DNA of 64,000 bases from Comamonadaceae bacterium 2PF (GCA_005502875.1 SCMV01000015.1:17756-81755); one strand, 5' to 3'. Numbered from the stretch's first letter, positions 1 through 8,706 are shown. The notes: generated from the letters alone by a model not told the origin. Numbers and translations are program-made.

Positions 1-678
1 GGATACATCGAACGGCTGGACGAACTGGACCTGGCACCCGGCAGCTTCGACGTGATCGTGTCGAACTGCGTGGTCAACCTCTCGCCCGACAAAGCCGCTG
101 TGCTGGCGGGTGTGCAGAAGTTACTCAAGCCAGGCGGAGAGTTCTACTTTTCGGATGTGTACGCCGACCGGCGCGTGCCAGATGCCGTGCGCAACGACCC
201 GGTGCTGTACGGTGAATGCCTGGGTGGCGCGCTGTACTGGAACGACTTCCTGCGGCTGGCCCGTGGCGCCGGCTTCATCGACCCGCGACTGGTTGAAGAC
301 CGTCCGTTGAGCGTGACCGACCCCGTGCTGGTCAACAAGCTGGGGAACCTGCGCTTTTACTCGGCCACCTACCGACTCTTCAAGATCGACGGTTTGGAGG
401 ACGCCTGCGAAGACCACGGCCAGGCCGTGATCTACAAGGGCAACATCCCCCATCTGCCGCACGGTTTCGCGCTTGACAAGCACCACGCCATCGAAACCGG
501 CCGCGTCTTCCCCGTGTGCGGCAACACCTTCCGCATGTTGCGCGAAACGCGCTTCGCCAAGCACTTTGAGTTCATCGGGGATTTCAGCCAGCACTTCGGC
601 TTGTTTGAAGGCTGTGGCAGCAGCATGCCATTTGATGCCGACACCGGAGACGCCGCTGCATCGGGTGCGTGCTGCTGA
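1..678 (+). CDS. arsM: Arsenite methyltransferase ArsM, 5'-truncated by the window edge
   Basis: SAM-dependent methylation of arsenite in the cytosol. The reading frame is open from base 1, so only the C-terminal 225 residues are present and the SAM-binding glycine motif lies outside the window. Visible ArsM hallmarks are the SNCVVNLSPDK stretch after motif I, LKPGGEFYFSDVYADRR, and the family cysteines in GECLGGALY and VCGNTFRML, which bind As(III) in characterised ArsM proteins. The C-terminus ends in a Cys-Cys pair (GACC). The gene lies about 160 bp upstream of a bufferin metal-stress operon on the same strand, which suggests a shared metal(loid) stress locus. The family call is firm; the substrate is inferred from the family. 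Confidence 0.88.
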   Translation, partial: GYIERLDELDLAPGSFDVIVSNCVVNLSPDKAAVLAGVQKLLKPGGEFYFSDVYADRRVPDAVRNDPVLYGECLGGALYWNDFLRLARGAGFIDPRLVEDRPLSVTDPVLVNKLGNLRFYSATYRLFKIDGLEDACEDHGQAVIYKGNIPHLPHGFALDKHHAIETGRVFPVCGNTFRMLRETRFAKHFEFIGDFSQHFGLFEGCGSSMPFDADTGDAAASGACC

Positions 679-836
679 ATCGCCCAAGCGTGATCCATCC
701 TGTGGGCTCGCCGCCCATGTCCATCTTCAGCGATGGAGCTCGTGAAAAAAAAGGGGAAAACCGGCGAGAGAAATCGGTGGGTTGTCCGGTCTGATCAAGT
801 GCCGGGCTGTTCCGGCGTCATCTCAAGGATCCCCAC

Positions 837-1112
837 ATGACCGATGCACGCACCCTGCTCAAGTCGTCCGCCCTGGCGCTGATTTGCGCCGCCGCTGCCA
901 CAGCCACCCTGCCGGCCCACGCCGCCAAGGACGGGATGGAAAAGTGCGCAGGCATCGCCAAGGCTGGCAAGAACGACTGCGGCACCAGCAAGCACGCGTG
1001 CGCCGCCCAGGCCACCAAGAACGGCGACGCCGAAGAGTGGGTCTATGTGCCCACCGGCACCTGCGACAAGATCGTGGGCGGCACGCTCGTCAAGTCGGCC
1101 AAGAAGGGCTGA
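837..1112 (+). CDS. bufA: BufA-type bufferin metallophore precursor (DUF2282)
   Basis: A 91-residue exported peptide. Residues 1-29 form a signal peptide ending in AHA. The mature part carries four cysteines at 37, 48, 55 and 76 in the DUF2282 pattern ([29 protein letters not shown]). Known family role: cysteines are converted to thiooxazoles by the MNIO enzyme BufB with BufC, and the periplasmic product sequesters copper or related metals. An AAGGAT ribosome-binding site lies just before the ATG. The stop overlaps the bufB start by one base (TGATG), so modification enzyme and substrate are translationally coupled. The 155 bp upstream should hold the promoter; I could not assign it firmly. 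Confidence 0.9.
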   Translation: MTDARTLLKSSALALICAAAATATLPAHAAKDGMEKCAGIAKAGKNDCGTSKHACAAQATKNGDAEEWVYVPTGTCDKIVGGTLVKSAKKG

Positions 1113-1999
1113 TGAACATGGCCGCCGAAGATCAGGCTGCGCACGTCGGCGGGGTGAAGACACCGCTGCACGGATGCGGCTTGCGATTTGCACACCTGCC
1201 TGACTGGCTGGCCCACCAGGGGCCACCTTGCCTGCTGGAGTTGCACACCGAAAACCTCTTCGCACTGCCTTCGGTGGCCCATCAGCGCTTGAGCACCTTG
1301 CGTGAGCGCCATGCGTTCTCGTTGCATGGCGTGGGGCTGTCACTGGGCTCGACCGACGGGCTCGACGCGCATCACCTGCGGCAGGTTGCCGAGCAAGTTC
1401 AGCGTTACCAGCCCCTGCTGGTGTCCGAGCACCTGGCCTGGAATCGCATCGACGGCACCTGCGTGCCCGACCTGCTCCCCATGCCGTTCTCGCTCGATGC
1501 CTTGCACGCGGTGGTCGCCAACGTGCAGCGCACGCAAGACACCTTGCAGCGAACCATCGCGGTCGAAAACATCTCGGCCTACCTGATGCCGCCGCCAGCG
1601 GACTTTGACGAAGCCGGCTTCTTGACCGAGCTGACGCAACGAACCGGCTGCACCCTGCTGGTCGACCTCAACAACCTGCACGTCAACCAGCTGAACCACG
1701 GGCACGATGCCTGGTCCTTGTTGACGAAGTTGCCTTTTGCCAGCATCTCGCAATGGCACCTGGGCGGCCCCACCGAGGTCGATGGCGCGTGGATCGACAC
1801 CCACGCCAACACCGTGCCCGAGGCCGTCTGGTCCCTGTACGACATGGCGATCGACGCCGTGGGCCCCAAGCCCACCATCGTGGAGTGGGATCAGGACCTG
1901 CCGCCCCTGCAGACCTTGCTGGACCTGGCGGAGCGGGCCCGGATGGCCCTTTCTCGCGGAAGTGTCGACACGGGCACCGAGCTGGAGCGCGCCGCATGA
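1112..1999 (+). CDS. bufB: BufB, MNIO-family (DUF692) bufferin-modifying enzyme
   Basis: A 295-residue multinuclear non-haem iron oxidative enzyme with a TIM-barrel fold. The metal-ligand signature is complete: HTEN (45-48), LHGVGLSLG (71-79), SEHLAW (105-110), VEN (151-153), VDLNN (184-188), QWHLGG (214-219), DTH (229-231) and VEWD (257-260). In bufferin systems it oxidises BufA cysteines to 5-thiooxazole groups. I chose the ATG overlapping the bufA stop; the frame is open further upstream but that part is antisense-type shadow of bufA. The stop overlaps the bufC start (ATGA type), as expected because BufC is its obligate partner. The family call is very solid. Confidence 0.93.
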   Translation: MNMAAEDQAAHVGGVKTPLHGCGLRFAHLPDWLAHQGPPCLLELHTENLFALPSVAHQRLSTLRERHAFSLHGVGLSLGSTDGLDAHHLRQVAEQVQRYQPLLVSEHLAWNRIDGTCVPDLLPMPFSLDALHAVVANVQRTQDTLQRTIAVENISAYLMPPPADFDEAGFLTELTQRTGCTLLVDLNNLHVNQLNHGHDAWSLLTKLPFASISQWHLGGPTEVDGAWIDTHANTVPEAVWSLYDMAIDAVGPKPTIVEWDQDLPPLQTLLDLAERARMALSRGSVDTGTELERAA

Positions 2000-2883
2000 A
2001 CACACGCACCCGTGATGCCAGCCAGCCCCGTGACTGGGCCCGCAGCCAGCGTGCCTGGATGGATGCCTTGCTCAAGCCCAGCCCCACGCCACCCTGGGCA
2101 TCCTGGCAAGGCGGTGTGCGGCACGTGGAGGCGGCAGGGGCCATCTACATCAACAACGTCCGCGCCAACGTCATCTCGGCGCTGAGCCTGAGCTACCCGG
2201 CGGTGCGCCAAGCCTTGGGGCCGCAACGCTTTGCCAGCCTGGTGGTGGAAGGCCTGCATCGGGCGCCACCGGCTTGCGGCGACCTGTCTGGCTATGGAGG
2301 GTGGCTGCCGCAGCTTTTGTCGGAGCACCTCAAGCGGGAGCGCCCGGAGCCCGGTTGCACGGCACCGAGCCAACGCTCCGACGCCGACGACCTGGTGTGG
2401 CTGGCCCGCCTCGAATGGGCGCTGGACCAAGTCCGCAGCCAGGACAGCGAACCCGCCTGGACCTGGGCCGACGCCGCGCGTGACCTGGCGCAGCCAGACT
2501 GGATGGCTGCGCACACGCGCCTGCGGCAGCCGTGGCGGTTCTGGCCCCTGACCGACGTCCGCACAACCCTGCTCACCCGGCTGGCCGCTGACCTTCAGGC
2601 CGAATGGTTGCCGACCGATGCCTCGGCACCGACTTGCTCGGCGACAGACGCGCCCCTGGCCGACGCTGCCCCTGTGGCCCTGCTCCAGCAAGGCGGTCGG
2701 CTGTTGCCCGTGCAGGCCGAAGGGCTGGCCTGGCTTCGGGCTTTGAACGCCGACGCCAACATCGAGTCGGCCACCCAGCAGGTGCTTGCCGATCACCCGA
2801 CGTGGCGCCCCGACACCATCGTTCAGCTCTGCCTGTCACACGGCCTGCTGTGCCCCTTGCGGCACGCTGAGTCCCAGCGTTGA
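1996..2883 (+). CDS. bufC: BufC, DUF2063 partner of the MNIO enzyme
   Basis: A 295-residue protein. The N-terminal DUF2063 (BufC_N) domain is recognisable in residues about 15-105: WMDALL, INNVRANVISALSLSYPAVRQALG and FASLV. The C-terminal half is less conserved (WPLTDVRTTLLTRL, VALLQQGG) and resembles the substrate-presenting part of these proteins. In known systems BufC binds the BufA precursor and delivers it to BufB. The ATG overlaps the bufB stop by four bases, so the two are likely made in equal amounts. It is followed 27 bp later by the DoxX gene. Confidence 0.9.
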   Translation: MNTRTRDASQPRDWARSQRAWMDALLKPSPTPPWASWQGGVRHVEAAGAIYINNVRANVISALSLSYPAVRQALGPQRFASLVVEGLHRAPPACGDLSGYGGWLPQLLSEHLKRERPEPGCTAPSQRSDADDLVWLARLEWALDQVRSQDSEPAWTWADAARDLAQPDWMAAHTRLRQPWRFWPLTDVRTTLLTRLAADLQAEWLPTDASAPTCSATDAPLADAAPVALLQQGGRLLPVQAEGLAWLRALNADANIESATQQVLADHPTWRPDTIVQLCLSHGLLCPLRHAESQR

Positions 2884-2910
2884 TCCGACACCCTTACCAA
2901 GAAATCGACC

Positions 2911-3366
2911 ATGCCCTCCACCATTCAGGCCCTCTGGCGCCAACATGCGCACTGGCAAACCTTGTGGACCCCTTTGGCCATGGACGCGCTGGCCGTGGCC
3001 TTGCGCCTGATGCTGGCCGATGTGTTCTTGCGATCAGGCTGGCTCAAGGTCCAAAGCTGGGACAGCACCCTCATGCTGTTCGAACACGAATACGCTGTGC
3101 CTGTGCTGCCCCACGAGCTGGCCGCCTGGCTTGGCACCGGAGGCGAACTGGTCTTGCCTGTCCTGTTGCTGATCGGTTTGTTCAGTCGATTCTCTGCCGC
3201 GGGCCTGTTCGTGCTCAACGCGGTGGCGGCCGTCAGCTACCCCGACATCAGCGACGCCGGTCTCAAGGACCACGTCCTGTGGGGATGGTGGTGCGTGGTG
3301 CTCGCCTGCACCGGCGCAGGCCGGCTGTCCATCGATCACTGGCTGAATCGCAGGGTCTCATCATGA
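2911..3366 (+). CDS. DoxX-family membrane protein of the bufferin operon
   Basis: A 151-residue integral membrane protein with four predicted membrane spans, roughly residues 27-45, 68-90, 94-110 and 120-140. DoxX features are LRLMLADVFLRSGWLK near the first helix and the ELVLPVLLLIGLFSRFSA loop-helix. DoxX proteins are quinone-linked or redox-associated membrane subunits and are regularly the fourth gene of bufferin operons. Its exact job there is not established. The gene begins 27 bp after bufC, and its stop overlaps the start of the sigma-factor gene, so it is probably co-transcribed with both. Confidence 0.85.
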   Translation: MPSTIQALWRQHAHWQTLWTPLAMDALAVALRLMLADVFLRSGWLKVQSWDSTLMLFEHEYAVPVLPHELAAWLGTGGELVLPVLLLIGLFSRFSAAGLFVLNAVAAVSYPDISDAGLKDHVLWGWWCVVLACTGAGRLSIDHWLNRRVSS

Positions 3367-3941
3367 GCCCCCCGCCGCCACCTCCGTCGGCCACAGGGGA
3401 TCACCGCGACTTCGCCACCCTCGTGCAGGCCCACGCCGACGACCTGTACCGTTACGCGCGCTGGCTGTGTCGCGACCCGCATCGTGCCGAAGACCTGGTG
3501 CAAGAGACGCTGTTGCGCAGCTGGCGCGGCTTTGCGGCCTTGCGCGAGGCCCAATCCACCCGGGCGTGGCTGATCACGACCCTGCGCCGCGAGTACTTCC
3601 GCGAACTCGACAACGCCCAGGCCCGGTCGGTTTGCCTGAGCCTGGACGACACGGACGCGCCATTGAGCGATGACGAGCTGGCCTGCTGGCCCGATGCGGT
3701 CGAAGACCAACTCGACGTCGAGCGCTGTCTGGCCAGGCTGCCGGACGTCTACCGCGAGGTGCTGGTGCTGCAGGCCTACTTTGGTTACGCCACCGACGAG
3801 ATGGCCCGCATGCTGGGCACCAGTGAAACCGCCATCGCCAACCGATTGCTGAGGGCCCGCAAGGCCCTGGGCGAGGCCGCCAAGGCGCCCGAACAGGCGC
3901 GCGCTGCGGTGGTCTTGCCGCTCAAGAGGAGAGCCCCATGA
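3363..3941 (+). CDS. ECF-type RNA polymerase sigma factor
   Basis: A 192-residue ECF sigma factor. Region 2 is visible as LVQAHADDLYRYARWLCRDPHRAEDLVQETLLRSWRG split around residues 20-55, and region 4 as LARLPDVYREVLVLQAYFGYATDEMARMLGTSETAIANRLLRARK near residues 125-170. The ATG at 3363 overlaps the DoxX stop. The next gene, an anti-sigma factor, overlaps its stop. The sigma factor is thus in the same operon as the bufferin genes and very probably controls them, giving positive autoregulation under metal or thiol stress. The target promoter sequence is not identified here. Confidence 0.88.
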   Translation: MSPPPPPPSATGDHRDFATLVQAHADDLYRYARWLCRDPHRAEDLVQETLLRSWRGFAALREAQSTRAWLITTLRREYFRELDNAQARSVCLSLDDTDAPLSDDELACWPDAVEDQLDVERCLARLPDVYREVLVLQAYFGYATDEMARMLGTSETAIANRLLRARKALGEAAKAPEQARAAVVLPLKRRAP

Positions 3942-4657
3942 ACTGCGTTCAAACCCGCCGATCGGTGCTCACCGATCCGCACCGCCTGCCTGATGAGGTG
4001 CAGGCCCACCTGGCCCACTGCACGGCTTGCCAGGCCTTTCTTCAGGGCCAGCTCAAACAACAGTCACACATCGCCAATGCGGTCGAACGCACCCCAACGC
4101 CCGGGTTGCGACCGATCGTGGTGCCGCTGCCCGATGCAGCCAATGGCGAAGCCGCCCAGCCCTCTCGTCGTCGCTTCATGACCGCTGCTGCGTCGGTGGC
4201 CTTGGGCACCACCGGCATCGTGGGGGCGGGCCTCTGGTGGCGTCGGCAAGGCGTGGCCCCCGATGCCGCCCATTGGGCCGAAGTGGTCACCCAGCACTTT
4301 CAGCAAGACCCGACACACCTCCTGCCGCCTGACCCCCGGGCCCCGGCCGAGGCGCAAGCCCTGCTGACGCGCCTGGGCGCACGCCAGCTCGCAGCGCTGC
4401 CACCCGTGGTTCAGGGGGGCATGTGTCAACTGCTCGATTGCGAGGCCGCGCACCTGGTGCTGCGCTGGCAAGGCCAGAGCGTGGTTGCCTTCCTGATGCC
4501 GCGCAGGGGGCAAGCGGTGCTGCCTTTGTCGGTGGATGGCTGGCAAGGCGAGTTGCGCCCCCTCGTGGGGGGCATGGTGGCCACGCTGGCCCAACGGCCT
4601 GCTGTGGCCCGATCTCTGGCCCAGCACCTGTCGTCCATCGTGGCGTGGCGGGCCTGA
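3938..4657 (+). CDS. Membrane-anchored zinc-type anti-sigma factor
   Basis: A 239-residue protein. The N-terminus has a His-x3-Cys-x2-Cys anti-sigma zinc motif (HLAHCTACQAFL, about residues 27-38). A single membrane segment near residues 83-102 follows an arginine cluster (SRRRFM) that looks like a Tat signal but is internal, so it probably acts as a membrane anchor. The C-terminal 130 residues are periplasmic, contain Cys in GGMCQLLDCEA, and could be the sensing part. The ATGA overlap with the sigma gene supports a paired sigma/anti-sigma unit. The sensory cysteines are my reading, not established for this protein. Confidence 0.75.
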   Translation: MNCVQTRRSVLTDPHRLPDEVQAHLAHCTACQAFLQGQLKQQSHIANAVERTPTPGLRPIVVPLPDAANGEAAQPSRRRFMTAAASVALGTTGIVGAGLWWRRQGVAPDAAHWAEVVTQHFQQDPTHLLPPDPRAPAEAQALLTRLGARQLAALPPVVQGGMCQLLDCEAAHLVLRWQGQSVVAFLMPRRGQAVLPLSVDGWQGELRPLVGGMVATLAQRPAVARSLAQHLSSIVAWRA

Positions 4658-4746
4658 TCGCACTTTTTTGCTCGGGCGATGTCAGGTTTTCTGTGCTCGG
4701 ACGACAACGCTAAAGGCAGCCCCGCCCGACATCAGGCCCCACCCAC

Positions 4747-5586
4747 ATGTCACACATCAAGTCCCTCTTCGTTTCAGCTTACATGAGCGCCCTTGCCGGG
4801 GCCCTGATCTGGTCTGCGCTGACCTTGTGGAACGCGCCAACCAGCCTGGGCCACTGGGGTGTTCTGCTATCCAGCGGCGCGCCCATGGGGTTCTTCGCGC
4901 GGTTGTTCCTGGCCCCGGTGGCGCGCACCAGCCCTCGATTGGACTGGATCCCCCTCTTGGGACTGATCGGCTCGGGCATCGCCTTGGCAAGCGATGGCCT
5001 GGGCATCCCTCTGGCGGTGGCCTTCGTCAATGGGGTGCTGCTGTCGCTGGCCTACATCCACTGGTACTCCAGGTTCGAGGCGCGTGAAGGCAGCGCCTTG
5101 GCGGTGGGCGAGGCCATGCCTGACCTGACCTTGCTGGACCTCAACGGCCAGGCCCTGTCCACCGCCAGCCTGACCCGACAGACCGCCTTGTGGATTTTCT
5201 TTCGTGGCAACTGGTGTCCGCTGTGCATGGCGCAGATTCGCGAGGTGGCTGACGAGTACAGGCAGCTCCAGGCCAGGGGGGTGGAGGTCTACCTCATCAG
5301 CCCCCAGCCCCAGGAGCACAGCCGTTCGCTGGCCGAGCGTTTCCAGGCCCCCATGCGCTTCTTGCAGGACGTGGACAACCGGGCGGCAGCTCGCCTTGGC
5401 ATCCTGGCTGAAGGTGGCCTGCCTGTTGGTATGCAGGTCCTGGGCTATGACAGCGACGTGCCCATGCCCACCGTCTTCATCACCGCACCAGGTGGACGCA
5501 TCGTCTACAGCGACCTGACCGACAACTACCGCATTCGACCGGAACCGGCGGAGTTCACCAAGGCCCTGGATGCGGCCGGTCTTTGA
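4747..5586 (+). CDS. Membrane-anchored AhpC/TSA-type redoxin
   Basis: A 279-residue protein. Residues 1-108 contain about four hydrophobic segments. The C-terminal redoxin domain starts at about 118 (GEAMPDLTLLDLNG), and its active site is NWCPLC (Cys157, Cys160). The strand FFRGNWCPLCMAQIREV and the QPQEHSRSLAERF stretch fit peroxiredoxin-like thiol reductases. The CxxC makes a disulfide oxidoreductase or reductant-dependent peroxidase more likely than a 1-Cys enzyme. The gene lies 89 bp after the anti-sigma gene and heads a redox module with thioredoxin and CcdA, so electrons probably reach it across the inner membrane. The substrate is unknown. Confidence 0.75.
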   Translation: MSHIKSLFVSAYMSALAGALIWSALTLWNAPTSLGHWGVLLSSGAPMGFFARLFLAPVARTSPRLDWIPLLGLIGSGIALASDGLGIPLAVAFVNGVLLSLAYIHWYSRFEAREGSALAVGEAMPDLTLLDLNGQALSTASLTRQTALWIFFRGNWCPLCMAQIREVADEYRQLQARGVEVYLISPQPQEHSRSLAERFQAPMRFLQDVDNRAAARLGILAEGGLPVGMQVLGYDSDVPMPTVFITAPGGRIVYSDLTDNYRIRPEPAEFTKALDAAGL

Positions 5587-5652
5587 TGACTTGCTGATGC
5601 CCCGCTGGCCAAACGCTCACTTGACCCTCACCCAAACCGAAAGGACCTCAAC

Positions 5653-6030
5653 ATGTTGAAAGCCCTCCTGATCTCTGCCCTGACCTTCGTCGCCAGCCAG
5701 GCTTTTGCCCTGAACATCGCGCCTTACAGCGCCGAAGCACTGAAAGGCGCCCAGTCTGCCGGCAAGCCAGTCGCCCTTCACTTTCATGCTTCGTGGTGCG
5801 GCACCTGTCGCGCTCAGGAGCGCGCGTTCCAAGGCATGAAAGACGCGCCCGAGCTGAAGGACGTCACCTTGCTGGTGGTGGACTACGACGTAGAAAAGCC
5901 GCTTCGCAAGTCCCTGAACGTTCGCAGCCAGTCCACGGTCATCGTTTACAAGGGCGACAAGCAAACCGCCATGCTGGCTGGGGAAACCGAGCCGGCTTCG
6001 CTGCAACGCGCCCTGAAGTCGGCCCTCTGA
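5653..6030 (+). CDS. Periplasmic thioredoxin-fold protein
   Basis: A 125-residue exported thioredoxin. A signal peptide (residues 1-19, ending SQAFA) precedes a thioredoxin domain with active site SWCGTC (Cys49, Cys52). The fold elements KPVALHFHASWC and LLVVDYDVEK are clear. The usual cis-proline position reads QSTVIVYKG, without an obvious cis-Pro, which is unusual for thioredoxins and typical of some DsbD-gamma-like partners. The CcdA-like gene begins 22 bp later, so this is probably the periplasmic acceptor of electrons delivered by CcdA. Confidence 0.85.
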   Translation: MLKALLISALTFVASQAFALNIAPYSAEALKGAQSAGKPVALHFHASWCGTCRAQERAFQGMKDAPELKDVTLLVVDYDVEKPLRKSLNVRSQSTVIVYKGDKQTAMLAGETEPASLQRALKSAL

Positions 6031-6052
6031 TCCCCGCAGGAGCCTGACGACC

Positions 6053-6787
6053 ATGTCCCTCGCCCTCTCCGTGCCCCAACTGGGTTTGAGCCTGGCTGCC
6101 GGCAGCCTCACGACGCTGTCCCCTTGCGTGCTGCCCCTTCTGCCTCTGGTGGTGGGTGGCGCGGTGCAGCGCAACAAACTCGCGCCCATCGCCATGGGCC
6201 TGGGCATGGCAATCGCCTTCGCGCTCATCGGGCTCCTGCTGGGCACACTGGGGCCCGCCATCGGCCTCGATGGCGACCACGTCAGGGTCTTCGGGGCGAT
6301 CATGCTGATCCTGCTGGCCCTGGTGTTCTGGATCCCGTCTTGGAGCGAACGTTTTTCGCAATGGGCCATGCCGCTGGCCACGTCTGCACAGAACGCCAGT
6401 GCGGGCCTGGACGCAGGCTCCCTCAAGGGGGCCTTTCTGCTCGGTGGGGTGCTTGGCTTGGTCTGGAGCCCCTGCTCCGGCCCCCTGCTGGCGTCCGCGC
6501 TGGCGCTGGTTGTCAGCGAAGGCGGCGCGCTGCCCGGCGCCATCACCCTGGGTGTGTTCGGCGTGGGCGCTGCATTGCCCTTGATCGGCGTGGCCTACGC
6601 CTCTCGCTCGGGCTTCGAGCGCTGGCGTGACCGCGCGCTCGGCAGCATGGAGCGCATCAAGAAGGGCTTTGCCGTGTTGCTGGGGCTGGCCGGGCTGGCG
6701 ATTCTGCTGGGCTGGGACAAGCAACTCGAAGCGTGGGCCCTGGATCACCTGCCCGATGCGTGGCTTCGTCTGAGCAATGCCTTATGA
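6053..6787 (+). CDS. CcdA/DsbD-type transmembrane electron carrier
   Basis: A 244-residue membrane protein with about six spans in two homologous halves. The paired redox cysteines sit in TLSPCVLPLLP (about residue 25) and WSPCSGPLLAS (about residue 142), the signature of CcdA and the central DsbD domain. It would carry reducing equivalents from cytosolic thioredoxin to the periplasmic thioredoxin encoded just upstream. This keeps bufferin cysteines or metal-damaged thiols reduced. Cytochrome c maturation is the alternative role, but no ccm genes are nearby. Confidence 0.85.
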   Translation: MSLALSVPQLGLSLAAGSLTTLSPCVLPLLPLVVGGAVQRNKLAPIAMGLGMAIAFALIGLLLGTLGPAIGLDGDHVRVFGAIMLILLALVFWIPSWSERFSQWAMPLATSAQNASAGLDAGSLKGAFLLGGVLGLVWSPCSGPLLASALALVVSEGGALPGAITLGVFGVGAALPLIGVAYASRSGFERWRDRALGSMERIKKGFAVLLGLAGLAILLGWDKQLEAWALDHLPDAWLRLSNAL

Positions 6788-7034
6788 GCCGCTGAACGCC
6801 CCCTTCTGCTGGAAGGGACGCGAAGCACAGCACCGCGCGTCAGCGATGTGCGACTGAACGTCAAAGACACAACAGATGAAAGCGGCTTGTGCATGGCCCG
6901 CTCAGCGAGCCACACCGCGTGACGGAGCGTCGGGCCTTTGCTTGAGCGCCCGCAAGCCAGATGCGGTCAGAAGCTTTTTGCGATCCCGAGCGGTGCTCAG
7001 ATTGACAAAAGTTCAACCGAATCAATGAATCAGA
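6788..7034. other. Intergenic left flank of the integrated element
   Basis: No gene, RNA or convincing terminator was seen between the CcdA gene and the attachment repeat. This stretch would have lain downstream of the tRNA-Pro gene before integration. Confidence 0.5.
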
Positions 7035-7084
7035 TGGTCGGGGCGGTGGGATTCGAACTCACGACCCTCTGCTCCCAAAGCAGA
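7035..7084 (-). repeat. Left attachment repeat (displaced tRNA-Pro 3' fragment)
   Basis: Fifty bases identical to the 3' end of the tRNA-Pro gene at 27606-27655: CCA end, acceptor strand, T arm, variable region and anticodon arm. The D arm and 5' acceptor strand are missing, so it cannot be a functional tRNA. It marks the left junction of the element. Confidence 0.93.
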
Positions 7085-7189
7085 GAGCCACTGCCTTTAC
7101 CGACATTTCTCGGATTCGCTCAAGCAGACAAAACAATGGGTTGCATCGCCCGAAAGGTTGCTGCACCCATACCAAGATTTCGCTATCCT

Positions 7190-7209
7190 GTTACCCCAGC
7201 GTTACCCAG
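7190..7209 (+). promoter_or_regulatory. Candidate integrase arm-binding sites, left end
   Basis: Two tandem copies of GTTACCC(C)AG at 7190-7199 and 7201-7209, immediately before the integrase gene. The same heptamer occurs three times near the right end in the same orientation. This arrangement is typical of tyrosine-integrase arm sites. The function is inferred. Confidence 0.5.
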
Positions 7210-7223
7210 CGTTCAGGATAGGC

Positions 7224-8648
7224 ATGGCGGAAACCATTGACTTCACGATTCGAGCGATTGAGTCGCTCGCCCCACCGGCAACAGGGCGGGTCGAGTACAA
7301 GGATGCCAAGACACCTGGCCTCTACCTTCGAGTCACCCCAAACGGCATCAAGACCTTCTCCTTCGTGGGCCGCGCCAAAGGCGGAAGTCGAGTCGAGAGA
7401 GTGACCATTGGGAAGTTCCCAACGATCAAGCCAGATGAGGCGAGGACCAAGGCTCGAAGCATCGCGGGCCGACTGGCAGACGGGATCAGTGCGGCAGCGA
7501 CTTCCAGGCATCAGCGCGGCGAGATCACACTGGGCGAACTCTTCAAGCTCTACAGAGACAACCTGGCGCTCAAGGGCAAAGGAACCACGGCTGCTGACTC
7601 ACTGTGGGAAAACTACGTCTCACCTGCCTTTGCAATGAGACGGCTAGGCGAGATCACCGCAACACAGCTAGAGCGGTGGCACCGGGGCATCCCCGCTTTG
7701 ATCGCGAAGCGCAAAACCGAAGAAGCCTTCGCGCGCCATCAGGCCGCCCAAGAGGCTTACCAGATCTCGATGGCAAAGCGAGCGATTCGCCCAAGAGGCC
7801 CTGCTCCATCGCCGCCGAACAGCCCAGCACCAATCTCCGAACACCTGGGACACAGAACAGCCAACATGGCACTCAGCCTGGTGCGCGCTATGTACAACTG
7901 GGCACTGGAGCCACGCCGAGCGCTGTTTAGCGGGATCAATCCCGCGAGCAAACATGATTGGTTCCCTGAGTACGACAGGGACCGCTTTCTCAGGCCCGAC
8001 GAACTCAAGCCATTCTTCGAAGCCCTAGCTGAGACCGAAAGCGAGAGCATGCGGGACTTCATCCTGCTTGCACTGTTGACCGGCGCCCGACGCAGCAACG
8101 TTGCCGCGATGACCTGGAAGGACATCAGTCTTGAGCGGGGCGAATGGACCCTCAGCGGAGCCGAAACGAAGAACGGCAAGCCTCAAACGATCACTCTCGG
8201 CCCTGAGGCAGTCGCGATCCTGGAGTCCAGGAAACAAGCAGCCGAAAGAGCCCGACGAACGATCAAGTCGGATAAGGAGGCATTGAGGCGCTTGGCGTTC
8301 GTCTTCCCCTCAGAAAGGTCCGCTTCCGGTCACATACAGAACCCCAGACGCGCCTGGGAAACCGTCCTGCAGCGAGCAGGCATCACTGACCTGCGGATCC
8401 ACGACCTCCGACGAACACTTGGGAGTTGGCAGGCCAGAACGGGCGCCTCCCTCGCAATCATCGGGAAAAGCCTCAACCACCAAAGCCATCAGGCAACGGC
8501 GATCTATGCGCGTCTCGATCTCGATCCGGTGCGGCAATCCGTCGAGCGGGCGACATCAGCCATGCTGGAAGCTGCTGGCGTCAAGCAACCCGCACAAGTT
8601 CACACACTCGATGCCCAGCCGACAACGAAAAGCCGGAAGCACCGATAA
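7224..8648 (+). CDS. Tyrosine integrase (P4-like, DUF4102 arm-binding domain)
   Basis: A 474-residue site-specific recombinase. The N-terminal DUF4102-like domain (GLYLRVTPNGIKTFSF, about 33-48) should bind arm sites. The core-binding domain spans about 100-230 and contains a Pro-rich insertion near residues 190-203. The catalytic domain shows the GARRSN arginine (289), HDLR (393-396), LNH (417-419) and the nucleophilic tyrosine in AIYARL (428). I chose the ATG at 7224, which follows an AGGATA site; the frame is open 66 bp further upstream. It lies beside the left attachment repeat, as usual for elements integrating into tRNA genes. Confidence 0.93.
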   Translation: MAETIDFTIRAIESLAPPATGRVEYKDAKTPGLYLRVTPNGIKTFSFVGRAKGGSRVERVTIGKFPTIKPDEARTKARSIAGRLADGISAAATSRHQRGEITLGELFKLYRDNLALKGKGTTAADSLWENYVSPAFAMRRLGEITATQLERWHRGIPALIAKRKTEEAFARHQAAQEAYQISMAKRAIRPRGPAPSPPNSPAPISEHLGHRTANMALSLVRAMYNWALEPRRALFSGINPASKHDWFPEYDRDRFLRPDELKPFFEALAETESESMRDFILLALLTGARRSNVAAMTWKDISLERGEWTLSGAETKNGKPQTITLGPEAVAILESRKQAAERARRTIKSDKEALRRLAFVFPSERSASGHIQNPRRAWETVLQRAGITDLRIHDLRRTLGSWQARTGASLAIIGKSLNHQSHQATAIYARLDLDPVRQSVERATSAMLEAAGVKQPAQVHTLDAQPTTKSRKHR

Positions 8649-8706
8649 ATCTCCAGCATTGCTGGCATGACTTGCGCAACTCTTGAATGACGATTACATT
8701 ATCAAA

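Noticed and set aside
679..836. A shared ECF promoter motif (TGTC[CA]GG) before bufA and the redoxin gene
   Set aside because: The spacing to the second element differs between the two regions, so it does not define a consistent promoter.
7035..7084. A second tRNA-Pro gene at the left end
   Set aside because: Only the 3' 50 bases match; the D arm and 5' acceptor strand are missing, so it is an attachment-site fragment.
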